A stretch of DNA of 64,000 bases from Lysinibacillus sp. SGAir0095 (GTDB lineage Bacteria > Bacillota > Bacilli > Bacillales_A > Planococcaceae): NCBI RefSeq assembly GCF_005491425.1, contig NZ_CP028083.1, positions 4,060,001 to 4,124,000 of the forward strand, written 5' to 3'. Below the pieces are notes generated by a model. That model had not been told where the DNA came from, did not search any database, and saw nothing but the letters and a program-made list of their open reading frames with translations. Position numbers and translations under genes: made by a program. Shown in pieces: positions 27,768 through 37,765 of the stretch (its first letter is position 1; the number at the start of each line of letters is the position of its first letter).

Positions 27768-28792
27768 ATAATCCATTTACACCTAGACTTGTCTATTTTG
27801 AACCAGCTGCATTGGACTATCCTTTAGGAAAAGAACTATATGAGAAATTTAAAAATATGAATATTGAAATACGTGAAACTACTTCACACAATCAAGTAAG
27901 GAACTTACCAGGCGATAATGACTTTAAAAAATATCGCGTTGCCAAATCCACACTTGTAGTAGGAATTAGAAAAACGCTTAAATTTGACACCTCCAAGCCA
28001 TCCGCAGAGTACGCAATTCCTTTTGCAACGGGTTGCATGGGGCACTGTCATTATTGCTATTTGCAAACTACGATGGGAAGTAAACCCTATATCCGTACAT
28101 ATGTCAATGTAGAGGAGATTCTTGAGGCAGCGGACAAATATATGGAGGAACGCGCTCCAGAAATAACAAGGTTCGAGGCTTCCTGTACATCTGATATAGT
28201 TGGAATTGATCATTTAACCCATACTTTAAAAAGAGCTATAGAGCATTTTGGAAAATCAGAGCTTGGCAAACTTAGATTTGTGACAAAATTTCACCATGTA
28301 GACCACTTGCTTGATGCCGAACATAACGGAAAAACAAGATTCCGTTTCAGTGTTAACGCTGATTATGTCATTAAAAACTTTGAACCGGGGACTTCTCCTT
28401 TAGAAAAAAGAATAGAAGCAGCAGGTAAAGTTGCACGTGCTGGCTATCCACTCGGATTTATAGTGGCACCAATCTATCTTCATGAAGGATGGAAGGATGG
28501 CTACTATAAAATGTTTGAGCGTTTGGATGCGGAATTGCCCGTTGATGCCAGGGAAGATATTACCTTTGAGTTTATTCAGCACCGTTTTACAAAGCCTGCG
28601 AAGCGAGTGATTGAGAAAAACTACCCCATGACAAAATTAGAATTAGACGAAGAAAAAAGAAGATATAAATGGGGGAAATACGGAATTGGGAAGTATATCT
28701 ATCAAAAGGAAGAAGAAGAGGATATAAAAAAATATCTTTACATGTATATGGAAAAGTTCTTTCCCAATGCAAAATTGGAGTATTTTACTTAA
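27764..28792 (+). CDS. splB: Spore photoproduct lyase
   Basis: Radical SAM enzyme that directly reverts the spore photoproduct (5-thyminyl-5,6-dihydrothymine) during germination. The [4Fe-4S] ligands are C91, C95 and C98 in GCMGHCHYCY. C141 in RFEASCTSD is the conserved H-atom donor, at the same number as in B. subtilis. Length 342 aa is normal. It is translationally coupled to splA. Its presence shows the organism forms endospores. Confidence 0.97.
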   Translation: MNNPFTPRLVYFEPAALDYPLGKELYEKFKNMNIEIRETTSHNQVRNLPGDNDFKKYRVAKSTLVVGIRKTLKFDTSKPSAEYAIPFATGCMGHCHYCYLQTTMGSKPYIRTYVNVEEILEAADKYMEERAPEITRFEASCTSDIVGIDHLTHTLKRAIEHFGKSELGKLRFVTKFHHVDHLLDAEHNGKTRFRFSVNADYVIKNFEPGTSPLEKRIEAAGKVARAGYPLGFIVAPIYLHEGWKDGYYKMFERLDAELPVDAREDITFEFIQHRFTKPAKRVIEKNYPMTKLELDEEKRRYKWGKYGIGKYIYQKEEEEDIKKYLYMYMEKFFPNAKLEYFT

Positions 28793-28831
28793 AGTTACGG
28801 GTTGAGCATGTCAACAATAGCTACCTTCAAT

Positions 28832-28862
28832 AAAAAGGGTGAGTATTTCTCACCTTTTTAAT
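28832..28862 (+). terminator. Terminator after splB
   Basis: AAAAAGGGTGAG/CTCACCTTTTT hairpin with 5-nt loop. Confidence 0.85.
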
Positions 28863-29078
28863 ATATTTTTATTCTCATTTATACATGAATCATAAAAAAT
28901 AGTTGATAATATTAGATTTAATTAGTTTAAAATTCTAAGTTTAGATCTAAAATTATATATGACTATATTCGTTAAAACGTCAAAATAAGTCATACTTTTT
29001 TATTTTTGGACAAATTTAGCAACGTTTTGTGTCATTCCTTGACAAGATAATCATTTGTATATAAAAATGTATACATAA

Positions 29079-29093
29079 TTATAATTATTATAA
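29079..29093. promoter_or_regulatory. Per box upstream of ahpC
   Basis: TTATAATTATTATAA matches the PerR consensus TTATAATnATTATAA at every position. It overlaps TATAAT-like elements 45-60 bp before ahpC, so PerR should repress until peroxide oxidises it. Confidence 0.88.
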
Positions 29094-29137
29094 TATAGTT
29101 ACACTTTCAAAAATTAATTCCTAGGAGGAAATATAAT

Positions 29138-29701
29138 ATGTCTTTAATCGGAAAAGAAGTACAAGCATTCTCAGCAAAAGCATTCCAAAAAGGTGAATTT
29201 ATTGATGTATCTGAACAAAACTTTAAAGGTCAATGGAGTGTTGTTTGTTTCTACCCTGCAGACTTCACATTTGTATGTCCAACTGAATTAGAAGACCTTC
29301 AAAACCAATACGCAACTCTAAAAGATTTAGGAGTTGAAGTATATTCAGTTTCAACAGATACGCATTTTACTCATAAAGCATGGCATGATCATTCAGAAAC
29401 AATCGGCAAGATTGAGTATATTATGATTGGTGACCCTTCTCAAAAAATCTCTCGTATCTTTGACGTGTTAGACGAAGAAGAAGGACTTGCAGATCGCGGA
29501 ACATTTATCATCGATCCAGACGGTGTTATTCAAACTGTTGAAATTAATGCTGGTGGTATTGGTCGTGATGCAAGTACGCTAGTAAATAAAATTAAAGCAG
29601 CACAATATGTACGCAACAATCCAGGTGAAGTATGCCCAGCTAAATGGGAAGAAGGGGCTGCGACACTTAAGCCAAGCCTAGATCTTGTTGGCAAGATTTA
29701 A
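29138..29701 (+). CDS. ahpC: Alkyl hydroperoxide reductase subunit C (peroxiredoxin)
   Basis: Typical 2-Cys peroxiredoxin of 187 aa that reduces H2O2 and organic peroxides. The peroxidatic Cys is C47 in [11 protein letters not shown] and the resolving Cys is C166 in EVCPAKW. It is recycled by AhpF, encoded 15 nt downstream. AGGAGG lies 8-9 nt before the ATG. The Per box upstream indicates peroxide induction. Confidence 0.97.
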   Translation: MSLIGKEVQAFSAKAFQKGEFIDVSEQNFKGQWSVVCFYPADFTFVCPTELEDLQNQYATLKDLGVEVYSVSTDTHFTHKAWHDHSETIGKIEYIMIGDPSQKISRIFDVLDEEEGLADRGTFIIDPDGVIQTVEINAGGIGRDASTLVNKIKAAQYVRNNPGEVCPAKWEEGAATLKPSLDLVGKI

Positions 29702-29716
29702 GGAGCACGATTTAAA

Positions 29717-31246
29717 ATGTTATTAGATGCAGAGATCAAAGCACAACTAGCCCAATATCTTCAACTGATGGAAGGCGATGTGCTACTTAAAGTAAGTGCG
29801 GGAAATGATGATATTTCCCGCGATATGTTGGCTTTAGTAGATGAATTAACTACTATGTCCAAACATATTAAAGTCGAAAATGCCCAATTAAATAGAACAC
29901 CAAGCTTTAGCGTAAATCGCATCGGGGAAGATACTGGCATCACATTTGCTGGTATTCCACTTGGACATGAATTTACATCTTTAGTTTTAGCACTACTTCA
30001 AGTTAGCGGAAGAGCCCCAAAGGTAGATCAAAAGGTCATTGATCAGGTAAAAAGTATTCAAGGAGAATACCACTTTGACTCTTATATCAGTTTGACATGC
30101 CATAATTGCCCTGATGTTGTTCAAGCTCTTAACGTAATGAGCGTTCTTAACCCTAATATTACTCATACGATGATTGATGGGGCAGCTTTTAAAGAAGAAG
30201 TCGAAAGCAAAGACATCATGGCTGTACCAACTGTATTCTTGAATGGAGAACCTTTCGGCAATGGTCGTATGACCCTGGAGGAGATCCTTGCCAAGGTTGG
30301 CAGCGCACCAGACGCATCCGAGTTTGCTGACAAAGAGCCATTTGATGTCCTTGTTGTTGGCGGCGGGCCTGCTGGTGCAAGTGCTGCCATCTATTCTGCA
30401 CGTAAAGGTATCCGTACAGGAATTGTGGCAGAACGCTTTGGTGGCCAAATAATGGATACACTAGGCATTGAAAACTTTATTGGTACAAAATATACTGAGG
30501 GTCCTAAACTCGCGGCAAGCTTGGAAGAGCATGTGAAAGAATACGAGATTGATGTAATGAATCTTCAGCGTGCTAAACGTCTAGAAAAGAAAGATTTAAT
30601 CGAAATTGAGCTCGAAAATGGAGCAGTTCTAAAAAGCAAAACGGTCATTCTTTCAACTGGTGCTCGTTGGCGTAATGTGAACGTACCAGGAGAAGCAGAA
30701 TTTAAAAACAAAGGGGTAGCCTACTGCCCACATTGTGATGGTCCTTTATTTGCTGGAAAACGAGTGGCCGTTATCGGTGGTGGAAACTCAGGTGTTGAAG
30801 CTGCCATTGACCTAGCGGGAATTGTGAAACATGTAACAGTTCTTGAATATTCAAATGCATTAAAAGCGGACTCTGTCCTGCAAGATCGTTTAAATAGTCT
30901 GTCAAACGTAACGGTTATCAAAAATGCACAAACAACTGAAATTACAGGCGCTGATAAAGTAAATGGGATTTCATACAAAGATCAAGAAACAGAACAAATC
31001 CATCATATTGAACTTGAAGGGATTTTCGTTCAGATTGGTCTTGTACCAAATACAGACTGGTTAAGTGATGAAGTTGAACGTACACGTATGGGTGAAATAA
31101 TTGTAGATAAGCATGGCTCTACAAGCATCCCAGGTGTATTTGCTGCTGGTGATTGTACAGATAACCCATTTAAACAAATTATTATTTCAATGGGATCAGG
31201 TGCAAATGCAGCTTTAGGTGCTTTTGATTACCTAATCCGTAACTAA
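29717..31246 (+). CDS. ahpF: Alkyl hydroperoxide reductase subunit F
   Basis: A 509-aa flavoprotein that passes electrons from NADH to AhpC. The N-terminal double-thioredoxin domain carries the CxxC in [10 protein letters not shown] (about residue 130). The C-terminal thioredoxin-reductase-like part holds the FAD motif [17 protein letters not shown], redox motif AYCPHCDGP, the NADH motif [10 protein letters not shown] and [12 protein letters not shown]. It forms an operon with ahpC and is followed by a strong terminator. Confidence 0.97.
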   Translation: MLLDAEIKAQLAQYLQLMEGDVLLKVSAGNDDISRDMLALVDELTTMSKHIKVENAQLNRTPSFSVNRIGEDTGITFAGIPLGHEFTSLVLALLQVSGRAPKVDQKVIDQVKSIQGEYHFDSYISLTCHNCPDVVQALNVMSVLNPNITHTMIDGAAFKEEVESKDIMAVPTVFLNGEPFGNGRMTLEEILAKVGSAPDASEFADKEPFDVLVVGGGPAGASAAIYSARKGIRTGIVAERFGGQIMDTLGIENFIGTKYTEGPKLAASLEEHVKEYEIDVMNLQRAKRLEKKDLIEIELENGAVLKSKTVILSTGARWRNVNVPGEAEFKNKGVAYCPHCDGPLFAGKRVAVIGGGNSGVEAAIDLAGIVKHVTVLEYSNALKADSVLQDRLNSLSNVTVIKNAQTTEITGADKVNGISYKDQETEQIHHIELEGIFVQIGLVPNTDWLSDEVERTRMGEIIVDKHGSTSIPGVFAAGDCTDNPFKQIIISMGSGANAALGAFDYLIRN

Positions 31247-31249
31247 TAA

Positions 31250-31295
31250 AAAATAGTAGCAGCATCCGCAAATAGCGGATGCTGCTATTTTTATG
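31250..31295 (+). terminator. Terminator of the ahpCF operon
   Basis: AATAGTAGCAGCATCCGC pairs with GCGGATGCTGCTATT, followed by TTTT; 5-nt loop. Confidence 0.92.
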
Positions 31296-31550
31296 GCTTT
31301 TTTGGTTTCCATTTATATCAAGCTGTTTACCCCTACCCCATTATCAGTAAAAAGGTATTTTCCCTTCTCCATTATCATTTTTTATGATTTAGTAGCTCAA
31401 AAATAAAATTAGTTAAAGTCTTGCTTTATCCTTCATATGTATTTACTAGTACATTTTAAATAAATAATTCTATTAAATAGAGGCTACTGTCTATATTAAA
31501 ATTTTCTCCTTTCATATGTTAATTTCAGAGACTAAGATTGGAGGAAAAAA

Positions 31551-32822
31551 ATGGAAACTAAAAAACAATCTATTGCAGTCCTTGGATTAGGATTTGTAGG
31601 TTTACCCCTATGTCAGCGATTTTTAGAAATAGGGAATACTGTCCATGGAATTGATATAGATAGACGAAAAGTGGAAAGTATACTTAATGGCGAGATATAT
31701 AATCCCGATATTAATAAAAATTTTATAAGTGAGTGTATTAAGAAAGGTCAATTTGTTCTTCATGACGCTTCTAAAGGAGTGGCTAACGCAGATGTCATTA
31801 TCATATGTGTACCAACTCCGTTAACTAGTGAAAATAAACCAGATCTCTCTTATGTGATTCAAGCAATTTCTAACATTTTGCCCTATTTAAAAGAAAATCA
31901 ACTAGTTTGTTTAGAGAGTACAACATACCCAGGTACTACAGAAGAATTAATTCTACCTAGAATAGAAGCACAGGGTTTTCAAATTGGTAAAAATATTTAT
32001 TTAGCATATTCTCCTGAAAGAATTAATCCAGGAAGTACGATCCCACTTCAAGTAATTCCAAAGGTTGTAGGTGGAACTACTGAAGAATGTCTAAAACGAG
32101 CTGTTGAAGTTTATGAAAGTATTTTCGATACAGTTCATAAAGTATCTTCTACAAAAGCTGCAGAAATGACGAAAATATTAGAAAATACACAAAGATTTAT
32201 TAATATTTCCTTTATTAATGATTGTGCCATTCTTTGTGAAAAAATGAATATTGATATATTTGAAGTTATTGAGGCTGCTGCAACTAAACCATACGGATTT
32301 GTTCCTTTTACACCTAGTACTGGTATCGGTGGTCATTGCATTCCTATTGATCCTCTCTATCTATCCTGGAAAGCGAAGGAATTCGGCCATGAATCAGTAT
32401 TTATCAATATTGCGGATCAAATTAATAAAAAAATGCCGGAATATATTACTGAAAAAATACTCGATTTTCTACTATCTAAACCAAGAAAACTATCGTCATC
32501 TGTTCTTTTAATTGGGTTAGCCTATAAAAAAGATATTAATGATGTGAGAGAGTCCGCTTCCCTAAAGATAATGGAGTATCTTCTTCAAAAGGGCATCGAT
32601 GTAGCTTATTATGATCCGTACGTACCACAAGTAATGATTAATTCCCAAATGTATCATTCGATTAGAGTAGATGAAATCAGTAATTATGATGTGAATGTGT
32701 TGTTAACGGAACATACAAATCTTCCCTATGAAAAGATTTACGCATCGCCAAAGAATTTATTAGATCTTAAAAAGTTTTTTGTATCCTCTCCCCGATACTC
32801 AAAGGAGGAAATGGAAAAGTGA
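31551..32822 (+). CDS. UDP-N-acetyl-sugar 6-dehydrogenase (WbpA/WecC-like)
   Basis: A 423-aa nucleotide-sugar dehydrogenase oxidising the C6 alcohol to a carboxylate with two NAD. The Rossmann entry AVLGLGFVGLPL is at about 9-20, and SPERINPGS at about 154-162. The catalytic Cys is C263 in GIGGHCIPIDP. The C-terminal UDP-binding domain has GLAYKKDINDVRESASLKIM. SPERxNPG and the HCIP context favour UDP-GlcNAc or UDP-ManNAc over UDP-glucose, but that is inference. The stop overlaps the next gene's GTG. It opens a polysaccharide cluster. Confidence 0.88.
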   Translation: METKKQSIAVLGLGFVGLPLCQRFLEIGNTVHGIDIDRRKVESILNGEIYNPDINKNFISECIKKGQFVLHDASKGVANADVIIICVPTPLTSENKPDLSYVIQAISNILPYLKENQLVCLESTTYPGTTEELILPRIEAQGFQIGKNIYLAYSPERINPGSTIPLQVIPKVVGGTTEECLKRAVEVYESIFDTVHKVSSTKAAEMTKILENTQRFINISFINDCAILCEKMNIDIFEVIEAAATKPYGFVPFTPSTGIGGHCIPIDPLYLSWKAKEFGHESVFINIADQINKKMPEYITEKILDFLLSKPRKLSSSVLLIGLAYKKDINDVRESASLKIMEYLLQKGIDVAYYDPYVPQVMINSQMYHSIRVDEISNYDVNVLLTEHTNLPYEKIYASPKNLLDLKKFFVSSPRYSKEEMEK

Positions 32823-33793
32823 ATAAGATTTTAATAACAGGCGGCGCAGGGTTTATTGGTTCCCACTTAACGGATTACCTTCTTGAAAAAGGCTATCAGG
32901 TAACAGTCATCGATAATTTATCAAACGGATCTGCTGATTATTTAAGAGATGCGTTAAATAATCCCCGATTCTCCTATTACGAGGGGACAGTACTTGATCG
33001 AGTTTTAATGGAAGAATTGATTAAAGAAAATGATATTGTCTATCACCTAGCTGCTGTTTTAGGGGTAAAAAATACCGTTGATGATCCATTAAAAGTCATT
33101 GAGGGGAATATTGACGGAACAAGGGTTGTATTGGAGATTGCCTATCAATATAGCAAAAAAGTAATTTTTGCTTCTACTTCAGAAATTTACGGAAAAAATC
33201 CTGAACTACCTTATACAGAGGAGTCTAATCGAATCTTAGGGGATCCTTCTATTCATCGTTGGTGTTACGCTACTGCAAAAGCATTAGACGAACATATGTG
33301 TTTCGCATATGCAAAGAAGGGTCTACCAGTAACAGTGGTTAGATTTTTTAACGCGTTCGGTCCAAGGCAAGATCATTCTGCTTATGGTGGCGTAATACCT
33401 ATTTTCATTAAAAAGGCACTAATGAATGAAAAATTACCTATTCACGGGGATGGAACTCAGCTCAGATGCTTCGGTTTTATACAGGATATTATGAAAGGGC
33501 TTGAAACAGCCATGCATCAAAATGCAAATAATCAAGCATTTAACTTAGGAGCAACCGAAAAAATTACCATTCTGGAATTAGCTAAAAAAATTATCACTTT
33601 AACTGGCAGCAATTCAGAACATGAATTTGTACCTTATGAAGTCGCCTATGGTGAAGGCTTTGAAGATATACCTGCTCGGCTCCCTTCCTTGGATAAAGCG
33701 AACAAAATATTAGGTTATCAAACGAAAACAAGCTTAGAGGAAGGGCTTATTAAAACAATTAAATGGTATGAAACTAAGCTATTAAAGCGTTAA
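32819..33793 (+). CDS. NAD-dependent sugar epimerase/dehydratase
   Basis: Extended SDR of 324 aa. GGAGFIGSHL is the NAD-binding loop, and the catalytic residues are in FASTSEIYG and CYATAK (YxxxK). RFFNAFGPRQ and GDGTQLRCFGFIQD are the usual sugar-binding segments. The sequence around TSEIYG is like UDP-glucuronate decarboxylase/UDP-sugar epimerases. It likely acts on the product of the dehydrogenase just upstream. The GTG start overlaps that gene by 4 nt, so the two are coupled. Confidence 0.85.
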   Translation: MNKILITGGAGFIGSHLTDYLLEKGYQVTVIDNLSNGSADYLRDALNNPRFSYYEGTVLDRVLMEELIKENDIVYHLAAVLGVKNTVDDPLKVIEGNIDGTRVVLEIAYQYSKKVIFASTSEIYGKNPELPYTEESNRILGDPSIHRWCYATAKALDEHMCFAYAKKGLPVTVVRFFNAFGPRQDHSAYGGVIPIFIKKALMNEKLPIHGDGTQLRCFGFIQDIMKGLETAMHQNANNQAFNLGATEKITILELAKKIITLTGSNSEHEFVPYEVAYGEGFEDIPARLPSLDKANKILGYQTKTSLEEGLIKTIKWYETKLLKR

Positions 33794-33830
33794 TAGTAGA
33801 AAGATAGAGCCATTGGAGGATACGTTCATT

Positions 33831-33953
33831 ATGGATGAAGAGGAATTATCTAAGTTTTTGGCAATATCACTATTAATAGCTGAACATTCTACTATTAGAT
33901 TAAAAGATTACATTATATTTTTAAAAATTTTATATGCCCTGTTTATTTCATAA
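33831..33953 (+). CDS. Possible 40-aa small protein
   Basis: ATG at 33831 follows GGAGGA (33815-33820) with 10 nt spacing. The frame encodes an acidic start (MDEEELSKF) and two hydrophobic stretches (LAISLLIAE and DYIIFLKILYALFIS), stopping at 33953. It is short and unrecognised, but co-directional with the sugar genes and the only use of that ribosome-binding site. Could be a small membrane protein or a truncated gene. Confidence 0.4.
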   Translation: MDEEELSKFLAISLLIAEHSTIRLKDYIIFLKILYALFIS

Positions 33954-34020
33954 ATAATTAGAGACCAAAGGCATTATGAATCTAATGTCTTTGGCCTTAC
34001 TAATAAAGAGTTCATGAGGT

Positions 34021-34395
34021 TTATGTTCCGCTTTTAACTGTAGGTTCAAAGTTGATTACTTCTAAAATTATAGGAGTTCCCAATTCAATCTCTGTTTCTT
34101 CCGGAAGTGAAACTAACAGGTTGCCAATCCCTTTTCCGCCAGAAGTATAGCTAAAAATATCATCCATTTGCAAAATACCATTAATGTAAACATTGAAATA
34201 ACTGTTCATCATATTTAGTGCTGGTAATGAATCAATACGATTACCTGAGTCATCCAAAAAATCTTCAGCATTAATTCTTAACATTGAGGATTCTCCAACA
34301 TTTTTCTTGAGTTCATAAAAAAAGCGTGACACTTCTGGTGCCACTACAATTTTATTTTGCATAGCCGACACCGATTTAATTATTTTAAGACCCAT
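34021..34395 (-). CDS. DUF4183-type protein (probable spore-surface component)
   Basis: A 124-aa protein. The C-terminal half YFNVYINGILQMDDIFSYT ... LVSLPEETEIELGTPIILEV matches the beta-rich DUF4183 pattern, which in spore formers appears in exosporium or spore-crust proteins. The open frame extends to 34551, but GGGGGAGG directly precedes ATG 34395 and the DUF4183-like part starts there, so I use that start. It is divergent from another DUF4183 gene and sits inside the sugar cluster. Confidence 0.65.
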   Translation of the reverse strand: MGLKIIKSVSAMQNKIVVAPEVSRFFYELKKNVGESSMLRINAEDFLDDSGNRIDSLPALNMMNSYFNVYINGILQMDDIFSYTSGGKGIGNLLVSLPEETEIELGTPIILEVINFEPTVKSGT

Positions 34396-34530
34396 AATCC
34401 TCCCCCTTCCATATACTACAATATATGCAAATGGGCAAAATATGTTTTTAATAACTTTACTAAATATAATGGGAGCATCCTTCGATTCCCATAAATAGTA
34501 TTCTATTATGAAGGGATGGACTACAAGTAG

Positions 34531-34878
34531 ATGAGTATCATTAACCATCAATCTAATTTATCTAAACCTTTTCTTTCGATACCGGAATTAAACAAGAATG
34601 AGCAAACTTTATTTAAAATTCCAAAGAAAGCTACAATCTTCGAGTATTATTCAGTGTCTGATGGATATAAGAAAATATTTACAAATAATGATTCGTTAAG
34701 TGGTTATGGTGAACAAAAAATTCAGGATACTGAAAATGTTTCACTTTATAATTTATTTATCAATGGTGTCCTACAGCCAAGTGCAACATACAAAATTGAG
34801 GACGAAAAACTAATTTTAACTACAGATGATGTTCCAATAAAGGGTTCCCCTATTATTCTCCAAATGATTTTAATATAA
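34531..34878 (+). CDS. DUF4183-type protein (second copy)
   Basis: A 115-aa protein with the same core as its divergent neighbour: SLYNLFINGVLQPSATYKI ... LILTTDDVPIKGSPIILQMI. The N-terminal 30 residues are polar and different. DUF4183 domains commonly sit on spore-surface filaments. Location between nucleotide-sugar genes and a glycosyltransferase suggests these are proteins of the glycosylated spore coat or exosporium. Confidence 0.65.
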   Translation: MSIINHQSNLSKPFLSIPELNKNEQTLFKIPKKATIFEYYSVSDGYKKIFTNNDSLSGYGEQKIQDTENVSLYNLFINGVLQPSATYKIEDEKLILTTDDVPIKGSPIILQMILI

Positions 34879-34961
34879 AAAATACGTTATTCAAGTGCTT
34901 ACATCATAACTACTTACTTATAAATAATGTGAATTAGAAGAATAGAAGAGGAGACATTAAG

Positions 34962-36182
34962 ATGAAAATATTATTAGCAACATATTGGCCAATACCTCAC
35001 GTTGGAGGCGTATGGAGCTATTTGAAACAATTGGCAAGTGCTCTTGAATCTTATGGTCATGAAGTTGATATCTTAGGGTACGATGAGGAGAATTTATCTG
35101 TTGGATTATATAATCAAGGAAGAGTAATCCAAAGAGAGAAGATCATTCCCATTATTAATGCAAATTTAAATGAAAAGAATTACCCTGAGATGTATGCAAA
35201 TTTCTTGGTAAAATGGACTGAATTTCAACGATATGTATATGAATTAAGTGCAGCTTATTTTGGTCTGGAAAAATATGATTTAATTCACACACAAGATGTC
35301 ATTTCCACTTACTGTTTAAGTAGAATAAAACCGAAGGATACCCCCCTAATCGCAACAATTCATGGATCAGTAGCACATGAAATCAGACTTCAATTGGAAA
35401 CTGTCCATAAATCAGATACATCCGATATGGCACGTTCCTATTATGATATCCTTGAAAATAAAGGCGCAACTTCAGCAAATGTGACAATCGTATGCAATCA
35501 ATGGTTAAAAAAGATTCTGACGAATGAATTTAATGTTCCGGAACAACAAATTAAAGTACTTCATTATGGCTTTGACACGGAACAATTTTTACTAAAATCC
35601 AGGCAACAATCCACTATGCTGCGTCCAGATAATAAAAAGGTAATCCTGTATGCAGGTCGATTGGTTGAACTAAAAGGTATAAATTTCTTAATTTCAGCTT
35701 TACGTGATTTAAAAGAAATAAGGGATGATTGGGTATGCTGGATTGCTGGTACTGGAGAGCAAGAAGCAGAGTTAAAGGCCCAGGCAAGTTCGTTAGGTCT
35801 CGATCATCATATTATCTTCTTAGGGAAAAGAGATGATGTCCCTAGTTTACTAAAACAAACGGATATTTTTGTCCTTCCTACTTTAATTGAAAACCAACCT
35901 ATATCCGTTATTGAAGCTCAAATTGCTGGTAAGGCAGTCATTGCCAGTGATGTTGGTGGTATCCCAGAAGTAATCGAACACGGTGTTACAGGTTTATTAA
36001 CACCAGCAAAAAATACTGCTATGTTAACCAATAATCTAAATTTGCTATTATCAAACAACAAACTTAGGAAGTTGCTTGGATCTAATGCAAAAAAATGGGG
36101 AATGACACACTGGTCTATTGACAGTGGTATGCTGAAGTTAATGGAGATCTATAAGGGTGTAATGAAAGGAAGAAGTATATGA
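34962..36182 (+). CDS. GT4-family glycosyltransferase
   Basis: A 406-aa GT-B-fold retaining glycosyltransferase. The N-terminal acceptor half begins LLATYWPIPHVGGVWSYLKQL. The donor half has VILYAGRLVELKGINFLI and the nucleotide-sugar motif EAQIAGKAVIASDVGGIPEVI (E-x7-E-type). It probably adds a sugar from the nucleotide donors made by the neighbouring genes. AGAGGAG precedes the ATG. The stop overlaps the next ATG by 4 nt. Confidence 0.9.
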   Translation: MKILLATYWPIPHVGGVWSYLKQLASALESYGHEVDILGYDEENLSVGLYNQGRVIQREKIIPIINANLNEKNYPEMYANFLVKWTEFQRYVYELSAAYFGLEKYDLIHTQDVISTYCLSRIKPKDTPLIATIHGSVAHEIRLQLETVHKSDTSDMARSYYDILENKGATSANVTIVCNQWLKKILTNEFNVPEQQIKVLHYGFDTEQFLLKSRQQSTMLRPDNKKVILYAGRLVELKGINFLISALRDLKEIRDDWVCWIAGTGEQEAELKAQASSLGLDHHIIFLGKRDDVPSLLKQTDIFVLPTLIENQPISVIEAQIAGKAVIASDVGGIPEVIEHGVTGLLTPAKNTAMLTNNLNLLLSNNKLRKLLGSNAKKWGMTHWSIDSGMLKLMEIYKGVMKGRSI

Positions 36183-36697
36183 GCATAATCTTTGTGCGTA
36201 TAAGACTATTCATCCTGCTTTCTTATTTAAAACTCAAGGGTAATGTCATAAATTGGTGGAAGGGTTTATGGTTTAATCGAAATAAGTTGAACGACCCCGA
36301 TTCCTCGATTGATAAAGTAACGGAAATATCCGCAATTGAACAAAATGAATATGATTCATTATTTCTTGTTAAATCGACCACCCCCCAGATTTATATGCCG
36401 AGAGCCACTTTACTCCAGATACTTCGTGCTTTACCCGATAATTATGTATTTCCAAATCCTGATACTACCGAATTATTAAAGAATGAGTTGGAAAAGTTTA
36501 ATATAGCAAAAATAGATCATAAAATAATAGATCAAATCAAGAATCATTTACCTCAAAATTACAGTCTCCTTGACCCAAATGTATCTATAAGTCATTCTAA
36601 TAATCCCTTTGTAGTATTAAGTTCAAATAATAAAGTAAATCATGAAGTGCATGGTCAAATCTTAAATAACCTACCAACTGATTATAAATTCAACTAA
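36179..36697 (+). CDS. Hypothetical protein with three short repeats
   Basis: A 172-aa protein with no recognised family, translationally coupled (ATGA) to the glycosyltransferase. It begins with a hydrophobic segment IFVRIRLFILLSYL, possibly membrane-associated. A 14-residue motif recurs: ILRALPDNYVFPNPD, IKNHLPQNYSLLDPN and ILNNLPTDYKFN. The repeats suggest a small binding module. Coupling implies it works with the glycosyltransferase. Confidence 0.6.
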   Translation: MSIIFVRIRLFILLSYLKLKGNVINWWKGLWFNRNKLNDPDSSIDKVTEISAIEQNEYDSLFLVKSTTPQIYMPRATLLQILRALPDNYVFPNPDTTELLKNELEKFNIAKIDHKIIDQIKNHLPQNYSLLDPNVSISHSNNPFVVLSSNNKVNHEVHGQILNNLPTDYKFN

Positions 36698-36797
36698 TCA
36701 TTCAATTGAAGTTTCACCTTAACTAGGTTTGTATACTATACAATGTCCGATAAAACAACATACTTTACTAATATGAAAATGAGAGTGAGGTATAAAG

Positions 36798-37715
36798 ATG
36801 AAGGCAGTAGTGACAGGTGGGGCGGGTTTTATAGGCTCCCATCTAGTAGAGGGACTTATAACTAGAGGATTCGAGGTTCATATAATTGACAATCTATCAT
36901 CTGGGAAACTAGAGAATGTTCCTTCACATGTTCATACACATGTTTTAGATATCCGCAGTAAAGAAGCCAAAGAATTAATCTTACAGATAAAGCCAGATGT
37001 CGTATTTCATCTAGCGGCACAAGCAGATGTGACCACATCAATTACTAATACAATCGATGATGCTAGCATTAATATAGACGGTACAATTAATATACTGGAC
37101 GCTTGCAAAGAAGCAGGGGTAAAAAAGTTTATTTTTGCATCAACTTCCGCAGTTTATGGAGATATACAAAAAGATTTGATTTCAGAAGATGATTTAACGA
37201 ATCCAATCTCTTATTATGGCCATTCAAAATTAACTGCTGAAAAATATATCCAATTATATAATCAATACCACCAATTATCATATACCATTCTAAGATACGG
37301 AAATGTGTATGGACCTAGACAAGTAGCAAAAGGTGAAGGTGGTGTGATTGCGATTTACATTGAAGGCTTAGGTAATAAGAATCCTTTAAAAGTTTATGGG
37401 GATGGAGAGCAAACCCGTGACTTTATCCATGTGTTAGATGTAGTACAGGCAAACTTAGCTTCCATTGAAAAAGGTAATCAGGAAATCATTCATGTAAGTA
37501 CCGGACAACGTACATCGATCAATCAAATCATTCAAATCCTTAAACAACTACATGATCAGGGGGTTAGTCCTGTCTATTACGACGCTAAGCCTGGTGATAT
37601 AAAACATAGCTGCTTAAGTAATGAAAAAGCTAAATGCATGTTAAATGCAGCTCCTTTGTATAATATCCAAGATGGGTTGAGACACACTTATTTGAGTGAG
37701 ATTACTAACAATTAA
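36798..37715 (+). CDS. UDP-glucose 4-epimerase-family protein
   Basis: Extended SDR of 305 aa. GGAGFIGSHLVEGL binds NAD; FASTSAVYGD and YYGHSK (YxxxK) supply the catalytic residues. RYGNVYGPRQ and YGDGEQTRDFIHVLD are typical of GalE-type UDP-hexose epimerases. GTGAGG is just upstream of the ATG. Probably supplies UDP-galactose or UDP-GalNAc for the polysaccharide. Last gene of the cluster, before a hairpin of the ACCACCTA repeat type. Confidence 0.88.
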   Translation: MKAVVTGGAGFIGSHLVEGLITRGFEVHIIDNLSSGKLENVPSHVHTHVLDIRSKEAKELILQIKPDVVFHLAAQADVTTSITNTIDDASINIDGTINILDACKEAGVKKFIFASTSAVYGDIQKDLISEDDLTNPISYYGHSKLTAEKYIQLYNQYHQLSYTILRYGNVYGPRQVAKGEGGVIAIYIEGLGNKNPLKVYGDGEQTRDFIHVLDVVQANLASIEKGNQEIIHVSTGQRTSINQIIQILKQLHDQGVSPVYYDAKPGDIKHSCLSNEKAKCMLNAAPLYNIQDGLRHTYLSEITNN

Positions 37716-37765
37716 TTATACTCTAGACATCTCCTCATAAGACCATGAGTAAGTAGGAAGCCAAT

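Noticed and set aside
34396-34551. N-terminal extension of the minus-strand DUF4183 gene
   Set aside because: Overlaps the divergent gene's start, and the ribosome-binding site and domain start point to 34395.
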